A DNA stretch of 64,000 bases from Anopheles merus (lineage: Eukaryota > Arthropoda > Insecta > Diptera > Culicidae): the NCBI RefSeq assembly GCF_017562075.2, contig NC_054081.1, forward strand, positions 15,966,542 through 16,030,541, in the 5' to 3' direction. The notes under the pieces were generated by a model, which was not told the origin of the DNA, did no database searches, and saw only the letters and a program-made list of their open reading frames with translations. The stretch's first letter is position 1; every line of letters begins with the position of its first letter. Of this stretch, positions 24,503-35,816 are shown piece after piece. The position numbers and the translations under genes are program-made.

Positions 24503-27500
24503 GTAAAAGGCCTTAAGAGACAAACATATATTTACATCAAGTTCTCGATACCTCCTTCAACTAAGGTGAAATTTATTTTTGCTCAAAAACGGTCCACTTT
24601 CCATGCCACCAAGGCCCAAACACTAGCCAGATATGACGTTGCCGCTTCCGGAAAGCATCTTCATCAACATTTCATTGAACCGAGGGTCTACCCTTTTTCT
24701 TTCGCTCCGCACTCTTAGGCGCTGTGATCCTGCTGGACTGCTGCTAAGGGTACGCACTAGGCACTAGTCGATAGGTCATTAATGCAAAACCTCCGTCCCC
24801 ATGCTTCCAAGAGTATGACCTGCCTACGCTTATTAGACGCTTTGGCCGCATCCACATGCAAGGGGTTAAGCTAAGGGACCTAATTCCTTATTTATGCCAC
24901 GCACTGGAGCCGCTCCCACTCACCGCTCACATCTTTTGCCAAAAGTATGATGATCCATCGGGCCAGCGGGTCGACCCGATAATGGGTCCTTGGCCAACTA
25001 ATCCGGTATATTTGCGTCCGCTCCGGGGTGGGTGGTGCCGGTAGATGGAAGGAGTTGGTACGAGGGTTAGTGTCCATTTCTCTACCCATCCTTTTGATCG
25101 CTTTATTAGACGTCTTCGGACAGGGCCTTGTGTCGATTGTATGTGAAGGCCACTCCACGTCACTAACCCATGCGGGTGAGCATCCGTGTGTGTATGTGTG
25201 TTTGAGAAGTCTTCACATCCCTCGCGCGCGCCCGCTTCCGTGGATAACGCAATCTCCGCTCGTATAAATTTCATTTGGCAGTTTATTGTGTGCTGGAAAT
25301 TAAACCGGAATGATTCCACTAATTTATTCCACTGACGTTAAGTGCGGAAGTAAATCTCATTTTCGGCCTCCTTACTGTCGGGGGTTTGCTGAAACCTGGC
25401 CCACAAAAGGGGGAAACCGTTGCGGGGTGAGGGTTGTTGATTCTCGGCAGTATCGTCGCCGGGTGCGCTTTTGGGTTTTTTTTCCCGTTCGGTTTGTCCT
25501 CTTCCATCTGTTTGCTCTATCGGTTTCGGGGCAAAGCCCTCACCGTGGCACCCCTTCCTCGGCTAATTCGGCTCCCAGGAAACCACCCGGACGCTCGTTA
25601 GTCCAGCTTCTTGGCCCGGATTTACCACATTCCGGGTTATTAGCAGCCGAGCAGCCCTGTGCCTTGTAGGGCGCGAGGCAAGGGCTTAAAATAATCTTTT
25701 ATCTCTCCAGCACCCCTCCCCCCCTCCTTCCCGATGGTCGACGGATGAGGGTTTTTCCGATGATGGGCGCTGTCATTCGTATTCGTCCGTCTGCCCTCGA
25801 TCTTAATTTATGTTTCTCAATCCAGTCACGTCCTCATTAAAGATTCCTTCATGTAGCAGCGGCAGAAAACTCCTTCGCCGGGCCAGCGCGGCACGGAACT
25901 CATCCTGCCTACGTTATAAGCTTATCGCTCCCCGCTTTTCCGCGAACCACGCTCACTCAGCTGCCCGTTTGTGGTGCACACGCTTCGGAAGGAAGTTGTT
26001 TTAATTTTTGCGTTTTTTCCTCCCTTCCGCCCTTGGCACGGGGCTGGCGTTGTCTTGTTCGGTTTGCGTTTCTTTATTTTTTGGGTAACGACTGTCAGAT
26101 TTCCTCACCGTCAACAGTTGGCAGAGGTTTACATTACAGTGGGTTGTTTTTCCCCCGTTGTTAGTTGCATTTCCAATGATTCTTCTTCCGAAAAAAAGAA
26201 ACATCAGCAACAATCAACGTTCTGTGATTTGATGGGTGAAAACCACAAATTAAATTTCAACCAGTGATCAAACAGTCGGTTGAAACTGATCAGCGTACGC
26301 TCGACGCAATACGGCGAGTTCGGGTGTTCGCTGTGTGTTGCATCATGACCTAGAATACAACCTGCAACAGCATCTACCATCCAAACTTGAGTTAAATCAC
26401 CGCTTCTAAGAGCTTCTATCGGCCTCAACTCTTCTCCCTGGCCAAGGTTTGTGGTCGACAAGTTGTAAGTTACTAACTTCGTGCGACCAAACCAGGGCAC
26501 CAAGCGATTGGTGCGACCAAACCAAACCATCCCTCTCCGTTGGACATTCTTTCGAGAACCTAGTGGCTGTATCATTGTGGTACTGGTTGGTTGGAAGTGG
26601 AATTTGGGGCTTTGGCCTCCCGCACCAACAGCAGTACACTAGCGCGAACATCTATGTTGTGGTTTTGTTTGATTTGGCAATCTAAAGTGTTGAGTGTGTG
26701 TGATGGAAAGAGCAAACACGAGGACTGTAACCACAAACCCTCACAGGCAGGTTCGAGAATCGAGCTTGGCTTACAGAGCAATAGGGCCACTTTTGGGCAG
26801 GTTGCAGATGGTTCGTTAACTGGCAACTAAGGTTTGTTTAAACAAAAATGCTATATTGTATGTGTCGTGACCTCCTGGTCACGGCGCCACATGAACTCTA
26901 GCTTATCTGCAAACAAATATTATTGTATTCTGTTTATTGCACCAAAAATAGTTTTTTTTTTACTTCTTATCAGCAGAATGTAATGCCTTTATCGGGGTTT
27001 TGGAGGACATTTTCAAATTGTGGAATTATGGGTGGGCCCACCTCGACAATGTTACATTTCCTCTGTTGAGAGGTCGTCAACAAATCGTATCAAATCGTAT
27101 CACATCAAGTTGAAGCTCTCGGAAAGAAAAAGGAACAAACATGTATGAAGCCCTGGTTAGGGCACCACACAAGAGAAATATAATGTTTGCGCAACGCTTG
27201 AGTGTGTGTAATGGTGCCATACATATACAGGAACTAAACTATTTAATAACACTTCTCAGGAGTTTCTAGCGTAAAGGCTTGGGTGGTTGAGGATATCAAT
27301 TTCTTGTTAGTGTTCTCAAACTATTCTCACTACATTTCACCTTGGAGAGTGTAAAGATAGCGCATGGTAACGTCTTCAAAACTTCGATCGTTTTTTTTGT
27401 TTCTTTTCATCATTTTCACGTCAAAAAATGACACGTCGGGGAAATGGATGATAAAGGTAGTCCCGAACCACCGCCCTCACTACAGATCGACCGCAGATGT

Positions 27501-29876
27501 TAATCAGGTTGAAAGGGATCAAAAAATGGGAATTTGCTGGCTGCAGATTTGGTTTAGAACAAACAATGCACACACACACATACAAATAAGCACGAAAAGA
27601 AAAAAAAGGTAACAGCGTTCCCAGCCGCACACGTCGTGTGAATATTCCACTGGCTCCACAAGGGGTGGAGTGGGGCAAAGCGGTCGGAAAAGATGTTTTG
27701 TGGTATCGATTAAATATTCAGCATCAAAGCCGGCATCTTCTGGTATCCATGAGGGCGGAGGCAAGCGAGAAGGACTGACAAGTGACCGCATAAGGACACG
27801 CTCGGGAATTTGAATTTTGCCCGGTAAAAGAATAGCAGGTGTTCCGATGCGAAAAGGGAAGGGGAGCCATGCTCCGGGTTTCTTCTTGTTGGTCTTTTTT
27901 ACTGTCTCACGATTTAATATAGGTGTTTTTTTACCCTGTGTTGCCTCCGCTCGGTTGTTGATTCTACCTTAATTCATTCACCAAAGTGGTTGTTTTGCGG
28001 TTTTGGCGTCCCGTGCAGCCTGAGGAGTGCGCGTTCGTGTTTGTTTTTCCTTTACCATGTGTTGGTTTGGTGCGGGAACTCAACAACTGCGCCGCGGGGT
28101 CAACGCCAGTGCTGTCAGTGCTGGAGTTCAATTCCTGTCGGTTCTGTTGGCGGGGTGGAATGTGGAGCGTAAAGTGTCGCAATTTGATGAATAATTGATT
28201 GTATCGTTGTTCTCTGCGCCACCCACCGCGCTGACTCACACACACACACACCCGTTCGAGCGCGCTCCAGAGGGTTGCGGTTTATTCATTAAACAGTGTA
28301 GTGGATTTTTCCAGGTTCGTAGCGCTGTAAAAGGTTTACTTAATTTTGTTAGGATAGGAAACGAAACACTCACAAATAAACAGGTTCGTCGCTTGACGCA
28401 CTTTAGGAGTGGAGGACAGTTTTTATCGTGCGAGGCGTGTGCAATCGATGCGACGGAGTGGAAAAGAAATTTTCCAACGCTTCAACATGTCTCTACACAA
28501 CTCTACACATTATGGAACGAAGCCAACTTAGATTGGAACACTCTTTCGGGGACTCGCCACTGCTCTTTTTGCCTGCCTGCTCAAGTCCAGACATTCTAGG
28601 GGCACGTTTCACTGGCCACGTCACAGCTCTAGCATAAAGAGATGATATTTTCAAAGTATGATAAAAAGTGAAAATACGTAGCTAAGAAAATCGATCGAAC
28701 AGAAAATCCTGGGCGAAAGAACGAATGGGGAAAAAATGCATTGGCTTAAAAAAAGCTTGCCCAGCGGCGAGCAAACACCGTCAGGATCCCATTAGTTCGG
28801 ACACCTTCGGAAATAGCTGAAGCAAAAGACAAAACGAAAAAAAATAAATAAACAGCGACTTCGCTTCGTGCCGGTCCTGTGCATCGTAAGCAACCATATG
28901 CAATTTTCCCAGTTTTGACGGTGAGAAAATGTGCCCATCGCACATAAAGTGGCGGAGCGAGATAGCGATTGAAGACACACCGCTAAAGCCCGAACACGAG
29001 CGCACCGGATTGGACAGGCCTGGGATGCGTTTTTGTACATGCTCGTGTGTGGGAGCTTTTTTGCTTTTTGCTATTGCTTCCTGCTGGCCCTGCAGCAAGT
29101 GCTGCAACTGCACCGGCGCTAACACAAACTGCCCGCTCGTGGATGGCAGTGCGGGGTCGTGCACACGGTCGACGACATCTCATTCCCGTGCCACTCTGCA
29201 GCACTTCATTTCCACACTCCCTGCGGGAAGGTAGATGCAGCTTGCGCTGCATTCGCTCAACGCCCGAAGATGCACGCGCGTACCGTCCCTTGGCGTCCAA
29301 ACGAGGCGGACCCAATGTTGGAGTTCGGGTTCGGTGCGTAGCAAGAAGTGGGGAAGTCTCCAAAAAAGAACCCGAATATCCCCCCTCAGGTCCCCCTTGC
29401 TTCCACCCCACATTGGTCAGCGCTGTCTTCGGCTACTCGGATGGGCACTCTGCAGCACCGTAGCACATCGCCGCAAGGTTGTGCTTGGTTGCACAAGGGC
29501 GGCGCAAGCGCATCTTTCGCCGTGCTACGAAATTTCCTTCGCCTTCCCGCGATAGGATGTGTTGTCGTGCCGTTTCGCTTCTTCTTCCAGCCAGCTGCAG
29601 CGTAACGACACAATCGCTCTCTCGCTCACGCCCATCCTTTCGCTTGGATGGTAGCAGTGGTTCGGTGCAACAACGAGCCGAGCTCGAAATCGTAACCCGA
29701 AAGGACGAAACACGCGAGCACTGTTTTCGGGAAAAAACAGGGGCCCGAATCTTCCCCCGTTGCCGCATCCGGTTCTCCACCCCCGGAAGGTGTTCCGGAG
29801 GAAGCCGAGCCGAGTCCCCGACCGTACCGGGGGCCCTGTGGTACGGTCGGCCAGCCCAAAGCAGCAAGCCCGCGTC
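24503..29876. other. No gene seen; GC-rich before the distal promoter candidate
   Basis: Noncoding. Direct repeat GTGCGACCAAACCA occurs near 26481 and 26512. CpG-rich sequence with many mutually overlapping frames runs from about 28950 to 29880, as expected of a promoter-proximal CpG-rich stretch rather than coding DNA. Confidence 0.5.
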
Positions 29877-30411
29877 AGTATGCTGCTAGTACGGTGAAGG
29901 TAAAGATGAGCATTGCTTGTGTGTTTCGTCATTGGTTTGGAAGTTGCTTACTGTATACTGCTGCTACTGCTGCTGCTGCTGGTGCATTAGCTGGTTAAAG
30001 GGTGTACACGTATAAGCGTTTTTTGTTGTTGTGGAGGATAGTGAGCTTCGCCGAGTGTGTGCGTGTATTTGGTTTTTGATTAGAAGAAGCGCGTTGACAT
30101 GGATTGATGATTATTGATGTACCCAAGATGATGGTGCAGTGATCTGGGGCTATATGGACAGAACGGAGGACGGATTAATCTCTACCTACCAATCAAACGG
30201 TCCTGCTAGGGACCTGGACGACTGTGACTGTGTGTGAGGGTGTGTGCTTGCTCGTGTGCACTGTGCATAGCTGCCAGTGAGCTGGCGTACCGAAAGAACT
30301 CACTGCTCGGTTAAATGTACGATGGAGTAGTGACGTGCAAGACAGTGTAGTTGTCGAACAGGTTGCGAGACTAGTGTGTGAGGTTGATCTTCAAGTTGAG
30401 CGCCCGTACAG
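29877..30411 (+). promoter_or_regulatory. Candidate distal TATA-less promoter and noncoding first exon
   Basis: TCAGT at 29875-29879 (A+1 at 29877) is an initiator core. AGATG at 29904-29908 matches the DPE at the canonical +28 to +32, and +24 is G as favoured in DPE promoters. The preceding 900 bp are GC- and CpG-rich. A strong donor CAG|GTATGT ends the proposed exon at 30411. Nothing between them forms a long frame, so a 5' UTR exon is implied. Linking it to the MYT1-like gene (next clear exon at 35083) is inference. Confidence 0.35.
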
Positions 30412-33400
30412 GTATGTATTGCTATTCCTGTGTTTTGTGTCTATGTTTGCAATGAGTGTGAGGTCTGGAATGTAGGTAGACCTCATAGTTAATGTACAGC
30501 GTAGAGTTGTAAAGTCTTTTCAAGTCTTGTACCTACTCCATTAATTGCTAGGACCTTCTCCGAAAGAACTACAAATAATTTTATTTGTGATACCATTAAC
30601 ATGCTAGACCGTAAATGCAATTTGTCACTTTGTCGAGGATTTGGGATGCTCAAACCATTTAGTTATGATTCTTTTTACCATATCTGACATCCCACTCTAA
30701 TTCGTAATTTATTTTTTTACCAAACCTCCTTCCGCACGTAGTTGCAATTCGTGTTACTTCACAAAAAAAACCCTTCCTACAGCTGCTCATTCTTCTATCA
30801 ACCATCAACGAGAAGCTGTCGGTGGCGCAAACCGTCATGTCCGAACCGGCCGCTCGGCGGTGACCTTCGCCACCGTGTGGTGAGAACGTTTCTGGCGCGC
30901 CTGAAGCTTAAGTCAGGCTCGTGAGCCTGAAGCAGATCGTTTTGCGATCGTTCGCACCAGCCAAAACCTGGTTCTCTGTACTGCTGCTTGGCCTGACCAA
31001 GGCAAGGTGTGATAAAATCAGTGTGTCCCCCCTCCCTCCCTCCCCTCCCCCGGCAGTGTCAGTACGTACGCGTGTTTCTCGCTCGGTGCGTAAAGTGCGT
31101 CCAGTGTTTTACGGTACGGTACGTTGTGTGCGGCTTGCTCTAGCAACAGTGTGCCCCTCCGGCGGATGTGTGACGGTGTGTATGTGTGTGCGTGAGTTTA
31201 CATGTAAAGCGGCGTAAAGCGCTCACGCAGCTGGACCTCGCCCGGCACCGAATTCAATCAACTAAACAGTCTCGACTGCCCGTCTCTGGGGAGGTGGCAG
31301 TCGAGCGGCACACGGCAAGCGATGGTGACATGGAACGGGGCCGACAGCGATGGAATGCACAGCTTTCGACCGCTTTCGATCGGTACGTAGCACTCTACAA
31401 CCTCTACCACTTTCCGAAGTTTTGTGTTTGAAGTCCCAATCTCGTCTTTTCGAAATGGCAACGTGATGTCTTCTACCGGGAGTTAGATTCGTTAGCTAGA
31501 ACCGAAACAGAATCGGAAAGCAAGATGAGTAATGCTCGGGGCAAGACGCCTGGTCAGTTAGGCATAACGGTTCCGTCGAAGTCTTCCAAAAAACCGTCCG
31601 CCATCTTGCGTTGCGTAATGTTAATGTTGAGCGCTCTTCCAAAACCGTACACGTGAGCGTGCACCTTTCGCCACCCGCTGATCGTTGATGGTTGTTGTTT
31701 TGTTTTTTCTACAACCTCAAGCAGGTGCCGAGGATGCGGGGTGTGTTTGCATGTGTGTGAGTGTGCAGTGTTGACAGCAATCGGCGAGCGAGACCCAACA
31801 AAAACAACAACAAAAACAAAAGCCGAAAAAGTTCCCTGTCGGCACGCACGCCGTTTGGCTGTCTTGCACGGAAATTGCTCATTTTGGTCATTGCGAAGGC
31901 TCGATTAATAGTTCGATACCCCGCCAGCGAAGGCAAAACGGCCCCTCAGCGGCCCCTCTCTCGGTGCCAGTTTTGGCCCTCGGTTTGCTGTGACGCGCGC
32001 GTTGAAAGACGAGGGCCGTGTCGTGCAAAGAAATTTTGTAAGAAATTAGAGAATTTTCCAATCGAACCAAGATTTGTGTTTCTACCTATGTGTGTGTGTG
32101 TGAGGGTAATGGCTGGCGGTTGTTGGCAGGCGATCGGGCAGCAATCAAGATCCATATCCGTTTCGGTTGACGGTGAACGGTGTGCATGGGTGGAGGGCGC
32201 ATGGTAATCACCGCGCTGATTGCTACTGCTAATGGTACAACACGCGCACCGGTGTCGTGACGGGTTTCCCTTGGATCCCTGCTACCCTGAGGACCCATCG
32301 CTAACCCGTTGCCAACCTTTTATTGCTCTTTCCACCATCGTCCGCGTTTTGCCGAAGGTCCGGACAGACATGTTACAGGCTCGTGACATTTCCTTGACGA
32401 TTGCATGATCCGACCGTGGCTTACAGGGGGGCGGGCGGAGAGACTGGATGTGACGTAGTTCCGTTTCGCAAAATGCTATTATTCCCCAAAACCCTTTGTG
32501 GAATCCACGGACCAGTGTCAGGGACGAAGCTGGTTCTTCGGGGGTTTTGCCTTGCTGTGTTGCGGCCTATATGGACGACCGTGTCGCTCCCAGACACAGA
32601 CACACATAGAGTAGTTGACTGGCTGTAGACAAAGTAGCTCGGCAGTGAGAGGAACAAAAACATTGGAAACTAAACGCAGTGCCCTAACACTACCAAAACC
32701 AGAAAAGGAATCCGACAATGTTCTAACAAACGGCACGTTATAATTGAGGTTGCCTTTTTGGAGCGCACCTTGAAGGTTACGCCAACAGTGTTTTGCAAAC
32801 GGGACTTGGCGCGTTCGTGTTTTGGTAGGAGCTGGAGCTGGAGCGAGCTGCACTACATGAACGCTGTTGCTGTAACATCTGGTACATCGCCGTTTCGGCT
32901 TGCTCACTATCACAGGCCAGCAATGGTAATAATGGCTCTGTTAAAGCTCCGCAAAATTGTAATCAGCAAGATGATAAAGTCAATCTGAGCCAGGTTGAGT
33001 GAGGTAGAGAGCTTTCTTAAAGTATTTAACAAGCGTATCTAACACGTTATCTCGCTCTCGTACCTTTTGTTTCCAGCCTTGTCACTGTTGAATAAAAACG
33101 ACCACCAACACTTTCTTTATTCGCTTCTAATATCTTTGTCCCATACGCCCGCCCGTAGAACCTGCTGGAATTCAGAAGGGAACAGGCACAAACACATATC
33201 GCACTAGCACTAGGAGCGTTCTCTAACGGGTACGGATAATATTCTTCAGTCAGGCGGGTCGGCCCACTACGCCATCCCCAGATAGTCTCATCCCACTGCT
33301 TCGCATTCTATCTAAATCCATTATCTAATTTAAATCTCACCGGAAGCATACAGTACGAGCCGTGCCAACATGCTGGACCTGCCGTAAAAAGATAATGAGC

Positions 33401-35015
33401 TCAAAAATAAAGCCGAACGATTTCGAGCATCGCTCGACGGCTGCTACTATCTCGTTTGCCTACTCTCCACCCATTACCACGAAACGAGCAGCCATCCCAT
33501 TCCGCCGTGAGCACGCTAACACTATGCGAGTGCGAGAATCCTTTCCGAGACGCTACTTTGCCGAAAAGATAATCCCGCTTCTTCATCGGTACGATTTGAC
33601 GTCGTTCGATGCAGTTGGCACTGGTTCCGCAGCAGTTGGAGTTGGAGAAAGGCGAGAGGGTTATGAAAATATCCACTCATAGGATGTTTCAGTCGCTTCC
33701 CTTCCGGGTTGGCATGGTAAACATGGTCCATTGGGACGCTGTGGTACCACGTCCCACAGCAAAAGGGGACACACGGCTGCCCCACGGTAAGAAGACGGAC
33801 ATTTCCGCCTTGATTTTGGAGGAAAGATTCGCCTGCACGAGGGTGCAGGTACTTGAAATTATTTTAATACTCTGCTACATTCCCCCAGCTGGGCTGGGGC
33901 GGAGCCCGGGCAAGGCAGGTGCTGTCGGATTTGATAGAGATTTATACATCGAAGCGAATGCACTCACTCTACTCCAATTGGGTTGAAAGGGGGAGATAGT
34001 GCTGCCCATTCCCGAGGCGGGTTGAGGTCTAATGTGAATTGTAGTTGGCTCGTTATGGGTGCCCGCTAGATGATAATAATGATCATATTTATCTCTGCGT
34101 CACAAAATAAAATCATCCGCCCAAGTCTGGTGCAGGAAAAACTCTTTTACTGTTGTTTTTTTAATCTTTGGTTTTTGCCTGCTAGGACAATGCGCTGTTC
34201 AGAACGATTTGATGGCAAAGAGGTTAGCTTTCAAGCGGGTGTCTTCCGTGGACGACATTACTATACCGAATGTTTTCTTTAGCGACGCAAATCAGACACC
34301 GGAGATGTTAGAGTGAAGGTATTAAAACTGAAGTATCTCGTCTGAAATAGATTTGGTATGGCACGAGAGATAAGCTTGGAGAATGAAGTGATTCATTCCA
34401 GAGCAGGAAATTAGGCACTCTTGGTGTAACATAATGATCTACCTCGTTTAAAGTGTTGTGTTATAACAAGTGAAGTGCTAAAGCACTAGCATGGTTGCAT
34501 AGTTTTTTGAGCTGCTGTAGTGAAGGACTTTATGCTTATGAGTTGCTTAAACAATCACATAGAAATATTTAAGTTCTTGGAAATTTCAATAGTTTATGGC
34601 ATAGATACTGTGTGCGGAAATTTTCTCAATCAAGCGGCAATTTTCTCAATCCCCTTTTTTTAAAGTGCCAAATTCTTACGGTAATAACGTAATGTTTTAT
34701 TCCTTTGTTGAACATGTGTTTCTTGAAAAGCAATTGTTACATTGTTCTTTCTTTTTATGTATCCACAATCCGTGACACTCGTCTCGTAAATTCATGAATG
34801 CTAGGTCGCAAATGAATCAAAGCAGCGCTGCAGAACGAGTGCAATATTTTTCGCTAGTATACTTCATGGTGCCTCATCTGACAAGTAGCAAGTTAAGCAA
34901 CAGGGTAACGGATCCCTCGCGGTATCATTTTACCTAGGGCTGGTTAGATCCGCAGGACCTAACACCTTACACGGACACCAAAGCTCCATCACAGATCTAG
35001 CCTCCGGGCAGTGTC
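30412..35015 (+). other. Probable intron or upstream regulatory region
   Basis: Begins at a CAG|GTATGT donor and runs to the proximal initiator. No domain-bearing frame is present. A coding-like stretch at about 31270-31384 ends in CG|GTACGT but does not join in phase to known exons. Direct repeat ATTTTCTCAATC occurs twice near 34620-34650. Confidence 0.35.
31525..31656 (+). CDS. Possible small ORF upstream of the MYT1-like gene
   Basis: ATG in good context (AGCAAGATGAG) opens 43 codons beginning MSNARGKTPGQLGITVPSKS. It lies between the distal promoter candidate and the first coding exon, so it could be an upstream ORF in an alternative leader, or noise. No phase-compatible splice to the 35-kb exon was found. 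Confidence 0.15.
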   Translation: MSNARGKTPGQLGITVPSKSSKKPSAILRCVMLMLSALPKPYT

Positions 35016-35082
35016 ATTTAATTGCATAACTTGAAGCATATCGGATAGCAAGAGCGCAATAACAGCCCAGTGTTTGCTCAAA
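35016..35082 (+). promoter_or_regulatory. Candidate proximal core promoter (Inr + DPE) and short 5' UTR of the MYT1-like gene
   Basis: TCATTT at 35014-35019 fits the insect initiator TCAKTY with A+1 at 35016. At exactly +28 to +32 (35043-35047), GGATA fits the DPE consensus RGWYV. No TATA box lies at -30. The resulting 5' UTR would be 67 nt and lead to the CAAAATG start. By chance a few such pairs are expected in 128 kb of strand, so position next to the start codon is the main support. Confidence 0.45.
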
Positions 35083-35816
35083 ATGATCGACAACGGGTAC
35101 TCGTACGTGACGCGCGACAACCTACGCTACACCGAGCTGAACGATGGCCGCTCGTACGCCCAGATGGGTACGCTCTCCTCCCCGCCGTCGATGGCCAACC
35201 GGGGCATGCCCGAGTACGACAGCTCGGTCGTCCATCTCGCCAACCATCGGCCGTACGATCCGGCCCCCCAGACCGCGTTCGAGCGGTACGACACGGCGTA
35301 CGCGCCGCAGCGTACCGCGCTCTATCCGGCTGCTGCGTACGGCTACACGCAGCCGGCCATCATCGAAGACGAGCAGAAGTACCTGGGCGCGGATAGCAAT
35401 TCTCACCCGGCGGAGGTGCAGCAGCCCCAGACGCACCCGCACCATCACCATCTCGGGCTGGGCGGTCCGGCAACGGTACCGGACGCCCGCACGCACCACT
35501 CGATGATGAAGGTCGAGATGGACGACAGTGCGGCCGGTCCGATCTATCCTCGTCCGATCTACCATTACGATCCATCCACGTGCGGTGCGATGCCTCCCGG
35601 CTTTTCCGCGATCAATCTGAGCGTGAAGGAGTCGAGCCCGCCGCTCCCACCGTCGTACAAGACCGGACCCGGATCGCCATCACCGAACGGGCGGCGAGCG
35701 GGCGACGAGAGGGGGAACAAGATATCCTCTAGCAGCCCGGAGCCGCAGGTCAGCCCGTCCGACGGCCGACGGAACAGCAGTCCCCAGGCATCGCTAGACC
35801 TGAGCTCCAACAATAG
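35083..35816 (+). CDS. MYT1-like coding exon 1 (residues 1-244)
   Basis: The exon starts at the CAAAATG codon and ends in donor AG|GTAGGT, phase 2; reading through would hit TAG at 35818. It encodes a disordered, Tyr/Pro/Ser-rich N-terminus with a His tract near residues 118-122. Two short motifs, INLS (177-180) and SLDLS (237-241), resemble the PxDLS/PxNLS class of CtBP co-repressor docking sites; that role is inference. Third positions are strongly G/C, unlike the flanking DNA. The frame stays open upstream to 35035, so an extra upstream coding exon using the CAG at 35070 cannot be excluded, but that site lacks a pyrimidine tract. Confidence 0.88.

Noticed and set aside
35070..35082. Additional N-terminal residues using TTG at 35074 or an acceptor at 35070
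   Set aside because: TTG is not a normal insect start, and the CAG at 35070 has no pyrimidine tract; ATG at 35083 has an excellent context.
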